Assembly (NCBI GenBank): GCA_027946365.1
Contig: JAPEUQ010000004.1
Coordinates: forward strand, 3,844,001 to 3,908,000
Direction of reading: 5' to 3'
From: Kalmusia sp. IMI 367209
Taxonomy: Eukaryota > Ascomycota > Dothideomycetes > Pleosporales > Didymosphaeriaceae
Length of the DNA stretch: 64,000 nucleotides
The translations under genes and the position numbers were made by a program. The first letter of the stretch is position 1; every line of letters begins with the position of its first letter. Positions 1 to 9,759 of the stretch are shown here, in pieces. The notes beneath the pieces are model-generated. The model did no database searches, was not told where the DNA came from, and worked only from the letters and a program-made list of their open reading frames with translations.

Positions 1-482
1 TCTATGTCGGGCTGTTCGTGAACCAAATCATGGAAGCGGCTGATATAAAAATAATGATCTGGCTGTGAGGCACATGCACCCCAAGCAATCGGTTTCACAA
101 CATTTTCAGGCGTAATGGAGTGCAGCAGTAACATGGATTCGTACTCCCCACGCAGCATGCTCTTTCCAAATTCGCCTTTGGCAATCTGTCTCGTGATTTA
201 GATTTACTCTGTCAATCATAATGAACAGCCAATGGGTACCTTAACGAAATAGCTCTTCTTTATCAAGCCTGTCTCTGCGACTGACACTCGCGACGGCCAT
301 GACCAGGTGCTGTCTCCAGGAGGGCTAGTCTCGATATGGTCTTGACTTCTGGAAATATCTACATCGTAATATGAGCATATTGAACGTCCGATAAGTAGTC
401 AAGACATACATGGTATGATCGCTTCATCGATTGAGACGTCGTTCAGAACAGGACAGGGCAATGTAGGCTTTGTGGGCATCAT
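1..482 (-). CDS. Fructosamine-kinase-like protein, 5' part (cut by left window edge)
   Basis: Three exons join in phase on the minus strand: 482-410, 358-240 and 185 to beyond position 1. The second exon ends in KKSYFVK and the third opens with IAKGEFGKSMLRGEYESM, followed by NVVKPIAWG and HYFYISRFHDL. This order (beta-strand lysine, G-E-(F/Y)-E-S-M helix, PKPIAWG, F-hinge) is the N-lobe of the fructosamine-3-kinase/aminoglycoside-phosphotransferase family. Such proteins phosphorylate ketoamine adducts on glycated amines or proteins, usually in the cytosol. The start is the first of two adjacent ATGs (482 and 479). The ATP-binding lysine would be in SYFVK. The C-lobe with the HGD catalytic loop lies outside the window, so activity cannot be judged. 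The family call rests on about 120 visible residues. Confidence 0.72.
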
Positions 483-1091
483 CCTTAAGGTTGCCGACAG
501 TTCAACACTGAAGTTTGTCTGAAGACACGGGTTTCGCCAGGGTACCGGACGAGTTCCTTTTACATACAAATTTCCGACCTAGAAAGTACGACTTCCCATC
601 AATTAGCAAGGCTGAGACTGAAGCAGACAAAGCATACGAGACTGTTGCTGTAACCCCTTGTATAACGATAGAATGCGCAAGGCATGGCGGGAAGTCATCC
701 GCTTTGTACTTACTGATTGTCGTGCAATATAGATGTATAGGAGCCCGTGATGATAGGTCACCTGTTTCACCATGAACAACGTGGCAATCGTTCATTAGTC
801 ACCAGGTCAGTACATTCAGCTTACAGCCCGTAATACACTATGAGTACATGTGCTACCCTCACATCATAGTTGCCGTTTATTCAAGAATGCGTTTACTGGA
901 CGGTCACAGATTGATGGTCACCTCAATACACATAAAAGCTGTAGCGACAATATGTAGATTGAAGCATTTCAGGAACACGTCATCTAGCTACACAATCATC
1001 ACATAGGGCAGTCCAAATTGAGATTCCGTTGACTGGAGGAAAGCAGACGATATCTTCATTTACCGTGTCATAAGAGCGTGTTTACCTGACA
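483..1091. other. Intergenic, no supported gene
   Basis: Lies upstream of the fructosamine-kinase-like gene and downstream of the metallo-beta-lactamase gene. Two overlapping open frames of under 100 codons (502-795 on minus, 515-775 on plus) are each other's antisense, show no domain or splice continuation, and are not called. Confidence 0.5.
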
Positions 1092-2293
1092 CTAAAGTTC
1101 TCCATGCTGCGACCTGTCCTCTTCTCGGTCCCTAGCAATCTTCTGCAATTCGGTTAGAAACGACCACCGTCCCGCTGCCTTCCAGCCTTTATTCTTCCAG
1201 TCGTTGGCAGTCATTGGGTAGTATTCCAATGTCTCGTAGATGGATACGTCGTGTGCAAAAACCACGAAAACCCGTTCATCAACATCAAATCTCTGGACGC
1301 TCTCAATCGTTTTCTCTGCATCTTTGAGATATTCGGGGAAGCAGGGATCAAGGCCTAAGTATGGCAGCGTCCGCGAATTTCGAGGGTGCATTTTGAGAAG
1401 TGATTCAACAGGGCAAGGCCGTGGAACTATTCCAGCGATATCAACAAGGTCTGGTAGCGGAAGAGCTTCGGAGGGCCGGATTTCTCCTCCAAGGTGAATG
1501 CTGTCAGCAGCAAGGAAGATAAACGTAGCTGGATCGGCTGATGTTCTCGCTAGAGCATTTATGTGCCCGAGTGAGTGCTAGGAAGATGGTTAGTATACCA
1601 ACAAATTGGGTGCCCTAGCTCCCTCACTCACGCCCGGTGCGTCGAGAAGATAGAAGCTGCCATCTCCAAAGTAGTCATAGCCTAATAGGCCACCAATATT
1701 AATGTTAAAGCTGCTCGCATCAAGCCCAATGATGTTCCGACCAGCGACGTCTTACTCATGGAACTGTGAATCGGGAACTGCTGGCCAGCCGGGCATGTAT
1801 CGATCCTTGATACCCGGTCCTACGATAAGGTCAGTAGTCGATGGAAAACTGGCAAGATTACCTGTGTGATCCCAATGGATATGGCTGCCCGATCATCGTC
1901 AGTATACACCCGGTGATAGTCTGTTATCAAGGCCTGCAGTACTTACCTCCACACAACGGCATCAATCTTATCCAAATCGGTCCCGCCATTGCTTAGGATG
2001 TGAACGAGCTCCTTCTCGACCGTTATCGTCACTCCAGAGTCTTTGAGCCGCTTTACAGTAGATGGGATGAGGGTTTTCCAATCTTTACGAATACCAAGAT
2101 CAAAAACAACATGTCGATCGTTATGCGTAATCAAGAAGGCATAGGAGCAGAGGTCGAAGGTGTCAAGACCAGGGAACCGTGGGCGGAACAAATCGCCACA
2201 CGCAAGTCGATATGCCCAAGAGGTGGTGTTGATGATTGATACGGATACCGTCGCATTGGAAGGCGGGATCTTAACCTCAAGCGGGAGCGTCAT
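1092..2293 (-). pseudogene. Metallo-beta-lactamase-fold hydrolase with one in-frame stop
   Basis: Exons 2293-1947, 1884-1862 (only 23 bp), 1819-1632 and 1577-1092 join in phase to 347 sense codons plus one internal stop. The metal-binding signature SHIHWDHTG (HxHxDH) spans the 347-bp and 23-bp exons. [20 protein letters not shown] crosses the last intron and supplies the second histidine motif. The family (glyoxalase II/AHL-lactonase-like fungal MBL hydrolases) opens lactone or ester bonds with two metal ions. A TAA at 1754-1752 interrupts FHE / DVAGRNIIGLD, which otherwise aligns with the conserved E-x-D-x-x-GR segment of the family, so it looks like a nonsense mutation. A 45-bp in-frame GTAAG..GCAG intron starting at that stop could remove it, but would delete the conserved GRNIIGLD. 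The ATG at 2293 was chosen because it precedes a typical N-terminus. Confidence 0.75.
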
Positions 2294-2826
2294 TCTGCAT
2301 GGATTGTTGCGAAGTAGATGCGTTCGGTGAAACCGTCGAGCTGCCAGAGGGGACGATGGCGTTGACCAGAACGAAGCACGCGTCAGAATACAAAATTGCT
2401 CGTGTGGAATGGCGGATACCCGTCTGAATTGCGGGCATGGTAAGCCCTCATTGTTGACCGGAACTGTCTTCGTTAACAAAGTTCGTTGAATAAGGACCAC
2501 GCTCTTCAGCTGAGACAAGAGGATGGTATGGTACGAGCCAATAAGCGAAGGCGCGCAAGTGGGGCGTCCAGTCGCAGGCGCTATCGGGATCGCGACGTAC
2601 TGGCGAACCGTGTGTTGGGTGTCCAGTCCACCCCAGTTACATCATCCGTTACACAACGGTATCAACCTCATGCCCCATATCTCGACTCAATGCCGCCTTT
2701 CCATCGGCGTTCAGGCTGCAAGCCGATGATTGTAGTCTTGCATGCATGACGCTTCTCTGGTTAAGATATAGATATTTCCATCGGCTCTATCGTCACTAGC
2801 AAATCACCTACTCAAATCCGAGAGCG
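2294..2826. other. Divergent intergenic region
   Basis: 533 bp between the minus-strand MBL gene and the plus-strand peptidase gene, so the promoters face away from each other here. Short open frames in it have no domain signature. Confidence 0.4.
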
Positions 2827-3685
2827 ATGAGCAAGTCCACGAATAAATCCGAGGACAAGGCGCCTGAAGAAGTACATGTGGTTGTAAGTGGTGGCGGGGT
2901 AAGCAACAGCTAGTTAGCTGGGGTATTTCAATGTTGACCTGAATCAACAGCCTTGGGGGACTGGCACCCCATGGCCACCCATTCCTATCAACTCATCATG
3001 GCTCATAGCGGACGCCTTGCCGCGTGCTATCTTTCGTAATAATGGTCAACCCGATATTCGGCTCATTCTATATCCAGAACCGGTACCGTCCTCGTGGAAT
3101 GCAATTCGTAAGGCAATCCCGCAGTTCTACAAAGGCGACAAGGACTTCTTCGGCATTTGGCGCGACCCATCTACGCGTCCGCATTTCGATGTCGCTGCCG
3201 TGTTGCAAATGGGTATGCTCGATCAACCTTGCGAGGCGTTCCGCCTCGAGAAGAATGGTTACAAGCTTGGCTACGAGCTACCGGACGTTGACGGCAAGCG
3301 CCCCGACCACGATGATCTGACTGGTGGTGGTACCTGGGACGATGTGCCCGAAAAGCTCTCCACAGACTTCGACCTCGACGCAATTTTCCAGAAAGTAAAA
3401 TCACAGGTAAAGGTGCTCTAACCATAGCACTCCACTTTATCACAATGTCGCGCTAATTCATATGAGAAGGATGCTAACATCGTAATATCTTACGATCATC
3501 CGCGCTTTCTGTGCGGGTACGAGTATTTCACGTCGTTAGCAGAGACATACAACAGAGAAGAGAAAAAGAGAGTAGTCTTCATGCATACTCCGATTGAGCA
3601 TAAAAGTGAGGACATCAATCATGGTGTGCAAATTGCTGTGAAGGTCATTGAATCTATGGTGGAAGATTTGGAACAATGCACCTGA
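2827..3685 (+). CDS. Pyroglutamyl-peptidase-I-like (peptidase C15) protein
   Basis: Exons 2827-2898, 2951-3406 and 3470-3685 join in phase (247 aa). Peptidase C15 cysteine enzymes remove N-terminal pyroglutamate from peptides in the cytosol. The C-terminal exon carries ISYDHPRFLCGYEYFTSL, matching the family's S-x-D-x-G-R-(F/Y)-x-C nucleophile segment (Cys kept, Gly replaced by Pro). FMHTP supplies the histidine. The N-terminus VHVVVSGGGPW..PINSSWLIA aligns with the usual VxxTGFGPF..NPSW, but both phenylalanines of GFGPF, which line the substrate pocket, are missing. Substrate specificity may therefore differ or activity be lost. The introns have good donors (GTAAGC, GTAAAG) and a GCTAAT branch site. 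The ATG is the first in frame after a stop. Confidence 0.78.
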
Positions 3686-5725
3686 AGCGTAGCTTGTCAC
3701 TTAGGGTAATCTCTAGGCTTTTGTCGAAATTGTTAAGAGCGTATTCGTCGGAAAAGCTCTGCCGTCCAATTGTTCTGTTCAGAAGTGGTTTCGCACGGTA
3801 GAATACCCTAGGTAGCCCACGGCTGCACAACTTTTCTCCATTCGCTCAGCCATCTTGATTGTCCTTAGGTAGACGGGTGAGTTCTTCTGAGTTGTTTGCA
3901 GAGTTTACACTTGTGTACTTAAAAGATGGGGTCTTAACCCTATTAATGTTCTCTGAGCCGCCAAACTCAATAGTCCAACGTAGGTAGGAAAGAGACAATC
4001 AACTATAGATAAAAGTGAGTGTACAGAGACGTAATCAATCAATTCTAAGCAATTTCCACTTGCAACTAAAACCATAGCAGAATACCAAACAACCCAAAGA
4101 ATACCTAGCCAGCGAAGGCTAATTCGTAAAAGCCGCTAGCTGCTAGCTCATAAGACAAAGCGACTAGCTGTTCACTTATTCAAGCCAGGGAAACTAAATT
4201 GTGTTAACACTGGGTGTAACTAATCATGAAAAATGAGAATCGAACCTGGAGCACGCGCCCGTGATATGAGTAATGATTCTCTTTGGGTTGGCCTTGTCAA
4301 GGTCCCCGTTGTCCATGTTTGCGTTCCATGAGAGCTATGGCTTGACACTCGGGTCCTCGGGGGTAGGTTTCCATTTTAGCCAGGGCTTGTTCGACAGGGA
4401 TTTAGATTCCGATTCAGATTCAGAGCTATCGACGGTGGCGTCCTGCTTTTCTTTCTCGAGCCATTGTTTCCAAGGCTGGGCGAGGGTCGATTGACTGGGA
4501 TAGCGTTTAGTATAAGGCCAAAAAGAGAGTTTCAACTTACTGTATGATTGTATGACGACTTTCGTTTCTGGTGGGAACTTCGTTGGTGTGATGATGATAA
4601 GTAGTTATGTCTGTGCTGACTGCTGGGATATTTGGAAAGAAGAAGGGTCGGAAGGAGTCTGAGATAATTTGTGCCCTAGGATAACGCCCTGTTAGATGAA
4701 GGAAAGTGGTGTAGCAGCCTCGAGAACAGCCTATCATGATAAGATAGTCCTCAACCAACACTATCTTCGTTGTCAACATCCGTGTATCGCTTGGTGGATT
4801 CGTATCAATTGGTCAACGAATACTACTGCCAAGTGATAAGGCCGTCACATTAGTAATATAGTGCGTGTCAGATCTGTTCTAACGCATACAGTCAATACAC
4901 AATGTGTGGGGGCTAGTATGGCGTATCGTAGATTTCGCTCATGAGATTGAGAGACCAATCAAGCACGATATGGTCTTTGATCTTGATCACATCCCTTCCA
5001 AGATCAAGATCAGCTCCATTATTGTTGAGTTTCGTAAATATAATAGAATATGTGGAAGACCAAATTACCTATTCAACAATCTGCCGATGTGATTAGGGGT
5101 AATTGGCGATCAACTTATCCGTGCCTTGCGTGGCATAACTATTGTCTTCGCTTTTTTCGTGCCAACCGTGTCAGGCTGTGTCTAATCAACTTCCAGGGTA
5201 ATCATCCACGATTGTTATCGTCCATGAGCAGGCAAACAGTGTAGCTGAAGATTTCTAGGCTAAACATGCAAGAAGGCAGGCTGAAAAAGCGGGCACCAAT
5301 ACACGTGGAAGGCTACCACATTCTGGCTCACTCTAGATAGTTGCATCGCTTCAAGATACGAACATAAGCACGAAAAATCGCCTCGTAAAAAGCACATGAT
5401 GTATGCACTTTATCCTCAGAGCAAGATCGTTGTTCGTATATGCATCAAGGCTTTGAAAAAGAATTATACGCCACTCAAGGTGGGGTACAGGGGCAATCCA
5501 CCCGCTAACACTGCCATCTGATACGAATTTGGGTTATGCTCATCCCTTGTTCTATCAATCGTAGAAAACGTAGGCACGGACTTCGATGCTCTCCCTGAGC
5601 GCTATGTTCTCGCTGTCCTGCCAGTCGGTGGTAAACGAGGTATGAGGGCAGACTATGATGTTGTTTATGTTAGCTCCAAGTGAAAAGGGACTTCCCGGCC
5701 AGGAAGGTTTGTACATTTTGCAATA
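3686..5725. other. Long gene-poor stretch
   Basis: About 2 kb with only short open frames. A minus-strand frame at 4335-4535 (66 codons, with an S-E repeat of about nine residues) and a plus frame at 4904-5092 have no recognisable domain or introns that extend them. A TpsiC-arm-like patch near 4229-4250 is not a full tRNA. I see no supported gene. Confidence 0.5.
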
Positions 5726-6911
5726 TTGGGGTCCTCGGATGAGTCGCAGATCTTGATCATCCAAACCTCTTTCACTTTCTGCTCATCAACGAAGTACCAC
5801 TGCTGTCCTGCCCGGTGTTTGGCCAACATATTGTCATTGGCCATATGTGGGTATATGAGATCACGTGTTTGCGTCGCGCTATCCCACTTGGAAACAATCA
5901 ATCCGGTACACGCAGACATCTGCGCCGTTGCAGGCTCTGTGCACGAAACTATTAGACTCAGCGGTCGAGCTGCTGCGCTGGAGAAATGCGACAAGGCACT
6001 CAAGCTTCGAGAAGAGAGGATCAAACTCTGTGAAGGAAGGGGCGAAGCCGTTACCCGTTTCACCATGTTACAGCTTGCCAATGCTTGGAACGATGTCGGT
6101 TTTGTGAAGCTATCCTATGGAGACTTCGAAGCTGCGCTTGATTACTTTCTGGAATCTCATCGGATTAAGCAGGAACACGCAACAGAAGATCATATTCCTT
6201 GGCACTACGGGGAAACATTCAAGAATTTGGCGCTCGTCAAGCTGCACCAAGGGGATAAAACAGGAGCTGAGGAAGCTGCCCGTCGTTCTTGCGAGCTTTG
6301 TTGCCAAGGGAGACTTGAGACTGATGCGTCGACTCAGAAAGCTCGCTCGTTACTGGCCATAGTACTGATGAACACCGACAAGGTAGACGAGGCACTTGGC
6401 TTACACAAAAGTGTCTACAAAGTGAGGAAAGAGATACTTGGAGAAACAAATTTGCATACCAAGAACACTTTGTACTTGATTGCTGAGCTGTACCGACTGA
6501 AAGGCAAACTGGTGAAGGCAGAGTGAGCACTCTGATTCTTGCATATCAATATAACTCGTGACTGACCAGAAAAACTTTTCAGGGATAATTTTCGACTCGT
6601 ACTGAAGCAATGCGAGCTGTGTTGGTCGTAAGTTTATCTCGAATCGATGTTGATTGAGAAACGTAACCCCCAAAAATAGGGACGAGGCAGTCGCACGAGC
6701 AAAATACCATCTAGCTCTCGTTATTCAAGCAAGAACAGACCAGTTAGATGCCACGCGACGAACTGAGGCGAAAGAGCTAATCGACAACGCCCGCAAAATC
6801 TGCAACAAACTTGCGCCATCACCAAATAATACGCTGGATGCAGCGGAAGGGCTAGAGCGCTTTGACTTTCTTGTGTCATTACTTGCTGGAAGATGGATAC
6901 AACGGAAATGA
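5726..6911 (+). CDS. TPR-repeat protein, probably the C-terminal fragment of a larger protein
   Basis: Exons 5726-6522, 6583-6627 and 6680-6911 join in phase through GTGAGC and GTAAGT donors. The product has tetratricopeptide-like helical pairs, for example AWNDVGFVKLSYGDFEAALD, FKNLALVKLHQGDKTGAEEA and LLAIVLMNTDKVDEALGLHK. The third exon is a helical C-terminal tail ending LLAGRWIQRK. In fungi such repeats typically form the C-terminus of NB-ARC/NACHT (STAND) receptors or of stand-alone scaffold proteins. No nucleotide-binding domain is visible upstream, and roughly the first 70 residues look non-coding. The true start is therefore unknown and the gene is likely 5'-truncated. The repeats are supported by sequence; the receptor origin is inference. 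Confidence 0.6.
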
Positions 6912-8472
6912 AATCGAAGTATGATCCAGCAAGTTAACATAGCGTTGGTAACGACCTATATAATTCTCTGAATTGCGTTTCATAGTGCCAAAGTGCCATA
7001 CCTCATGCTAAATCTAGTGTCTTTACATCCTCAAGGTCGTTATTTTTGATTGTTTTACGCTTTGCTGCTTCATCCGTAGGCCTCATGAATATATGCAACC
7101 TTATCAGGCACTCGCCCCAAACCTGTTTGTGCATCCCCCCATGCTGTGTAGGTCACGTACAGTATCTCCGGTATTCAAAATCGATCCCTCAGAATTGGCT
7201 TGAAGCGTCAAAGACCTGTTGGTATCATGAGAAATAAATGAGAAGCAAAACCGCCATCGGCGTAGTAGAGAACCACCTTAGCAAGATTGAGTTGCAGTTT
7301 TGCACATTGTGGGATGAAACTTCCAAGTTTGCGAGGACACACGTGGCCTACCCAGTAATAAAGGTGTCTGGCAAGACTTCGATGGGGTATTGCGCATGCT
7401 TTTGGTAGATGTCGTCCGGGACGTTCCAGACTGGTGCGTCGTGTTTCCCCCCATTCTCTGCGCCACATGGTCTTCTTCAACCTTCTAGGAGCAGCGTGGG
7501 CAGTTTCACTCAATTGGCGCCTGGCTTAGCGGTCGCTGTGTTACGACCTCGACCCACTCTGCTGTCCCCTCCATTAGGCAGACCTGTTGCGAAATCGTGC
7601 TCTTCGCCGATAAGAGTTCTTCTCAGACTGACGTCTCCTGCTGCTCAGCCTAAACACCTCATCATTGACAGTCTAAAGGTCGATGCAGAGGGCAACCATT
7701 TGTGTCATCATCATGACTTAGAGTTGTGGGGATGTTGATTCCAATGGAATGTCTTTTATGAAAGGTATTATTTTTCTAATAGTCCCAAAGTTAGCTCATA
7801 TGAAACCTGTAGACGAACAAAAGGGGTTTCTATGAGGTAGTTCCATGTCATGGAGACAATAGCAGGTATTGAGAGATGAATAGCCTGCTATCCATTAACT
7901 ACACTGTGAAAATGATGGTAGTTAATGGAGTGTATGTTACCCCGTGAAAGCCGCGTGCATCCCCCGCTACCCAGGCATACGTACGATAGGCGTACCTACT
8001 AGATTTATACATACTCACGCAGCAACTTTCATCCCAACCGTGTCATGTACACGGCGGCATAAGAGCAGCCACTTTATGCTATATAAATACCGACGACCTG
8101 CTTCGCCGCCGCCACCGTTATTCTCACCCTCACTTCTCTTTACGTTACCCCAATCGGCTCTATTTATCAACAATCAGTACATCTCTAAGGTGGTAAATCT
8201 CAAACTGGGCAAAATTCCGGGCTCCTCGGCTCAGGGAGAACGAAGGCAGGGGAAACGAGAAGGCTTTCAGACTCCACACACGACTAAGGCTACATATGTA
8301 GGAGAGCATTTACGATGAAAGAGAACCCCACGACGATGCAGTACAAGCGGCAGAAGAGATATAACCTAGTACTGATGATGGAGCTGTCTTTTACGCAGGC
8401 AACATCAAGCTCTCAGGATCAAAGTAGAAACTTTAGCATAGATATTCCCAGCTTAATTCCTGTCCACGAGGC
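6912..8472. other. Gene-poor stretch with a promoter-like end
   Basis: No intact gene. The minus strand around 7690-7250 has coding-like patches broken by stops (for example DAPVWNVPDDIYQKHAQYP), so an old relic is possible. At about 8080-8090 a CTATATAAATAC TATA-like box is followed by a pyrimidine-rich tract. This would suit a promoter for the broken gene that follows, but no transcript evidence is available. Confidence 0.35.
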
Positions 8473-9361
8473 ATGAAGGAGTCACTACCCTCGCTTCAGC
8501 GTCCATCACAACCACGAAAGTCGTTTGGTGGTCAGTCTACTCCTATTGAAGGTAACGCATACCATGAACAGCCACAAGTCCAGCCGCAGAGCGGCTCTCC
8601 GACGGGAACTCCATAGAAAAGCGAGTCACCTTTTGGATCACTAAACAACTACTCAGCTTTAAGCTAAGAAAAAGCGCTACAGAAGATTCGCAATATAATA
8701 CCCAAGGAATTAACGCACTTAAGAATCATTATTATGAACGGAATGGCGGTCGAAGGCTTTCCCTTACTGGTAAATCCCCAATTTGTTTTCTCGAAGGCCG
8801 AAGCGAACGATCGGAGGATGGCCCTGTTCGAAAAATCCATCAGAGTAAAGAGAATGAAGTGGACTGTCCCCTGGTCAAATGTTCCCAAAAATTCGAAGTT
8901 CGATCTTCCTCTTGTCTAGGCACTTGGTGGTAATGTTAATGGTGCCTCATACTCAGTGGATGTTGTCGCACCGGAGACTGAGGCTCCTCTCAGAGAAAAC
9001 GCAGATATAGTGCGTCCCAAGGATGATAAGGAGCATATCAACGTCAATACCAACCTGCAAACATTATCATCGGCGGGTAAGTAATGTCCTAAAATTCTGC
9101 ACCATGACAGGAGCATATTTATCTGACCCGCGCTGCAGAAAGATCCCCACAACGCCGTCAGAAACGATCAAACAGGAGGTCCTCAGCAATAGAACCGATG
9201 TCAATGACGCCAAACACATTTTGGAGAGTGCTAGTATATCAGCCCATAACGAAATCGTGGAGGCCTTCACCCGTTGTCAGACTCAAAAGATCACGATACC
9301 CATGTCGCTCGCATCAACAATACGACAAAAGTGCTTGGAAAATTATTTAAAAACCTGTAGG
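8473..9361 (+). pseudogene. Unidentified gene with three in-frame stops
   Basis: One reading frame stays coding-like from the ATG at 8473 to about 9080, interrupted only by TAG 8614, TAA 8665 and TAG 8917. It then meets a good GTAAGT donor at about 9077, and a GCTGCAG acceptor precedes a further open stretch to 9361. All three stops could come from CAG/CAA (Gln) by a C-to-T change in a CpA context, the RIP-preferred substitution. The product would start with a Pro/Gln/Ser-rich segment (MKESLPSLQRPSQPRKS), continue with a charged middle (NPQFVFSKAEANDRRMALFE) and end with a helical tail. I do not recognise the family. It lies just upstream of the HET gene. The exon phase after 9080 is uncertain. 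Confidence 0.4.
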
Positions 9362-9759
9362 TAAGAATTTAGAACATTTCAAAATAAAGATAATTATTAT
9401 CATCCTATGAAAATTGAAATAGCTTTTATTTTTATAAGTTGTTGAGTAAATATTTAGTTTTAAATTATAACTTATTATATATTCAATAATCAATAAAGCG
9501 TTTTCTACCTATATCCAAACGTTGTGGTGGGTTGTGATCATTCTGAGACGCTGTAGTGCCGGTGGCAGTGCTGGTGGCAGTGTCGGTGGCAGTGTCGGTG
9601 GCAGTGTCGGTGGCTGCTGCTAGTAGCACAGCCTCGTGCGACAGCGCAGACATCTCGAATCTAAGCCCTCTACAACTGTTATACTTGATATAATCATCAA
9701 ATATACCTACACGCAATCACAGTCACAGGTCCATATTCCTCCTTTACAAAAAGTTGACA
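9362..9759. other. AT-rich spacer upstream of the HET gene
   Basis: Positions 9362-9490 are strongly AT-rich. The rest holds the 12-bp tandem repeat and the presumed promoter of the HET-domain gene. Confidence 0.4.
9557..9615. repeat. 12-bp tandem repeat (about 5 copies)
   Basis: Direct repeats of GGTGGCAGTGTC, with first-copy variants GTGCC and GTGCT, about 150 bp before the HET start. Read on the minus strand it would encode TATD repeats, but that frame has no other support. Confidence 0.8.

Noticed and set aside
502..795. 97-codon minus-strand frame as a gene
   Set aside because: Overlaps an equally long plus-strand frame; no domain, introns or conserved motif seen.
4225..4262. tRNA-like TpsiC arm (GGTTCGATTC on the minus strand)
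   Set aside because: No paired T-stem, acceptor stem or anticodon arm could be folded around it.
7250..7690. Minus-strand relic with coding-like patches
   Set aside because: Patches are too short and broken to name a family or set limits.
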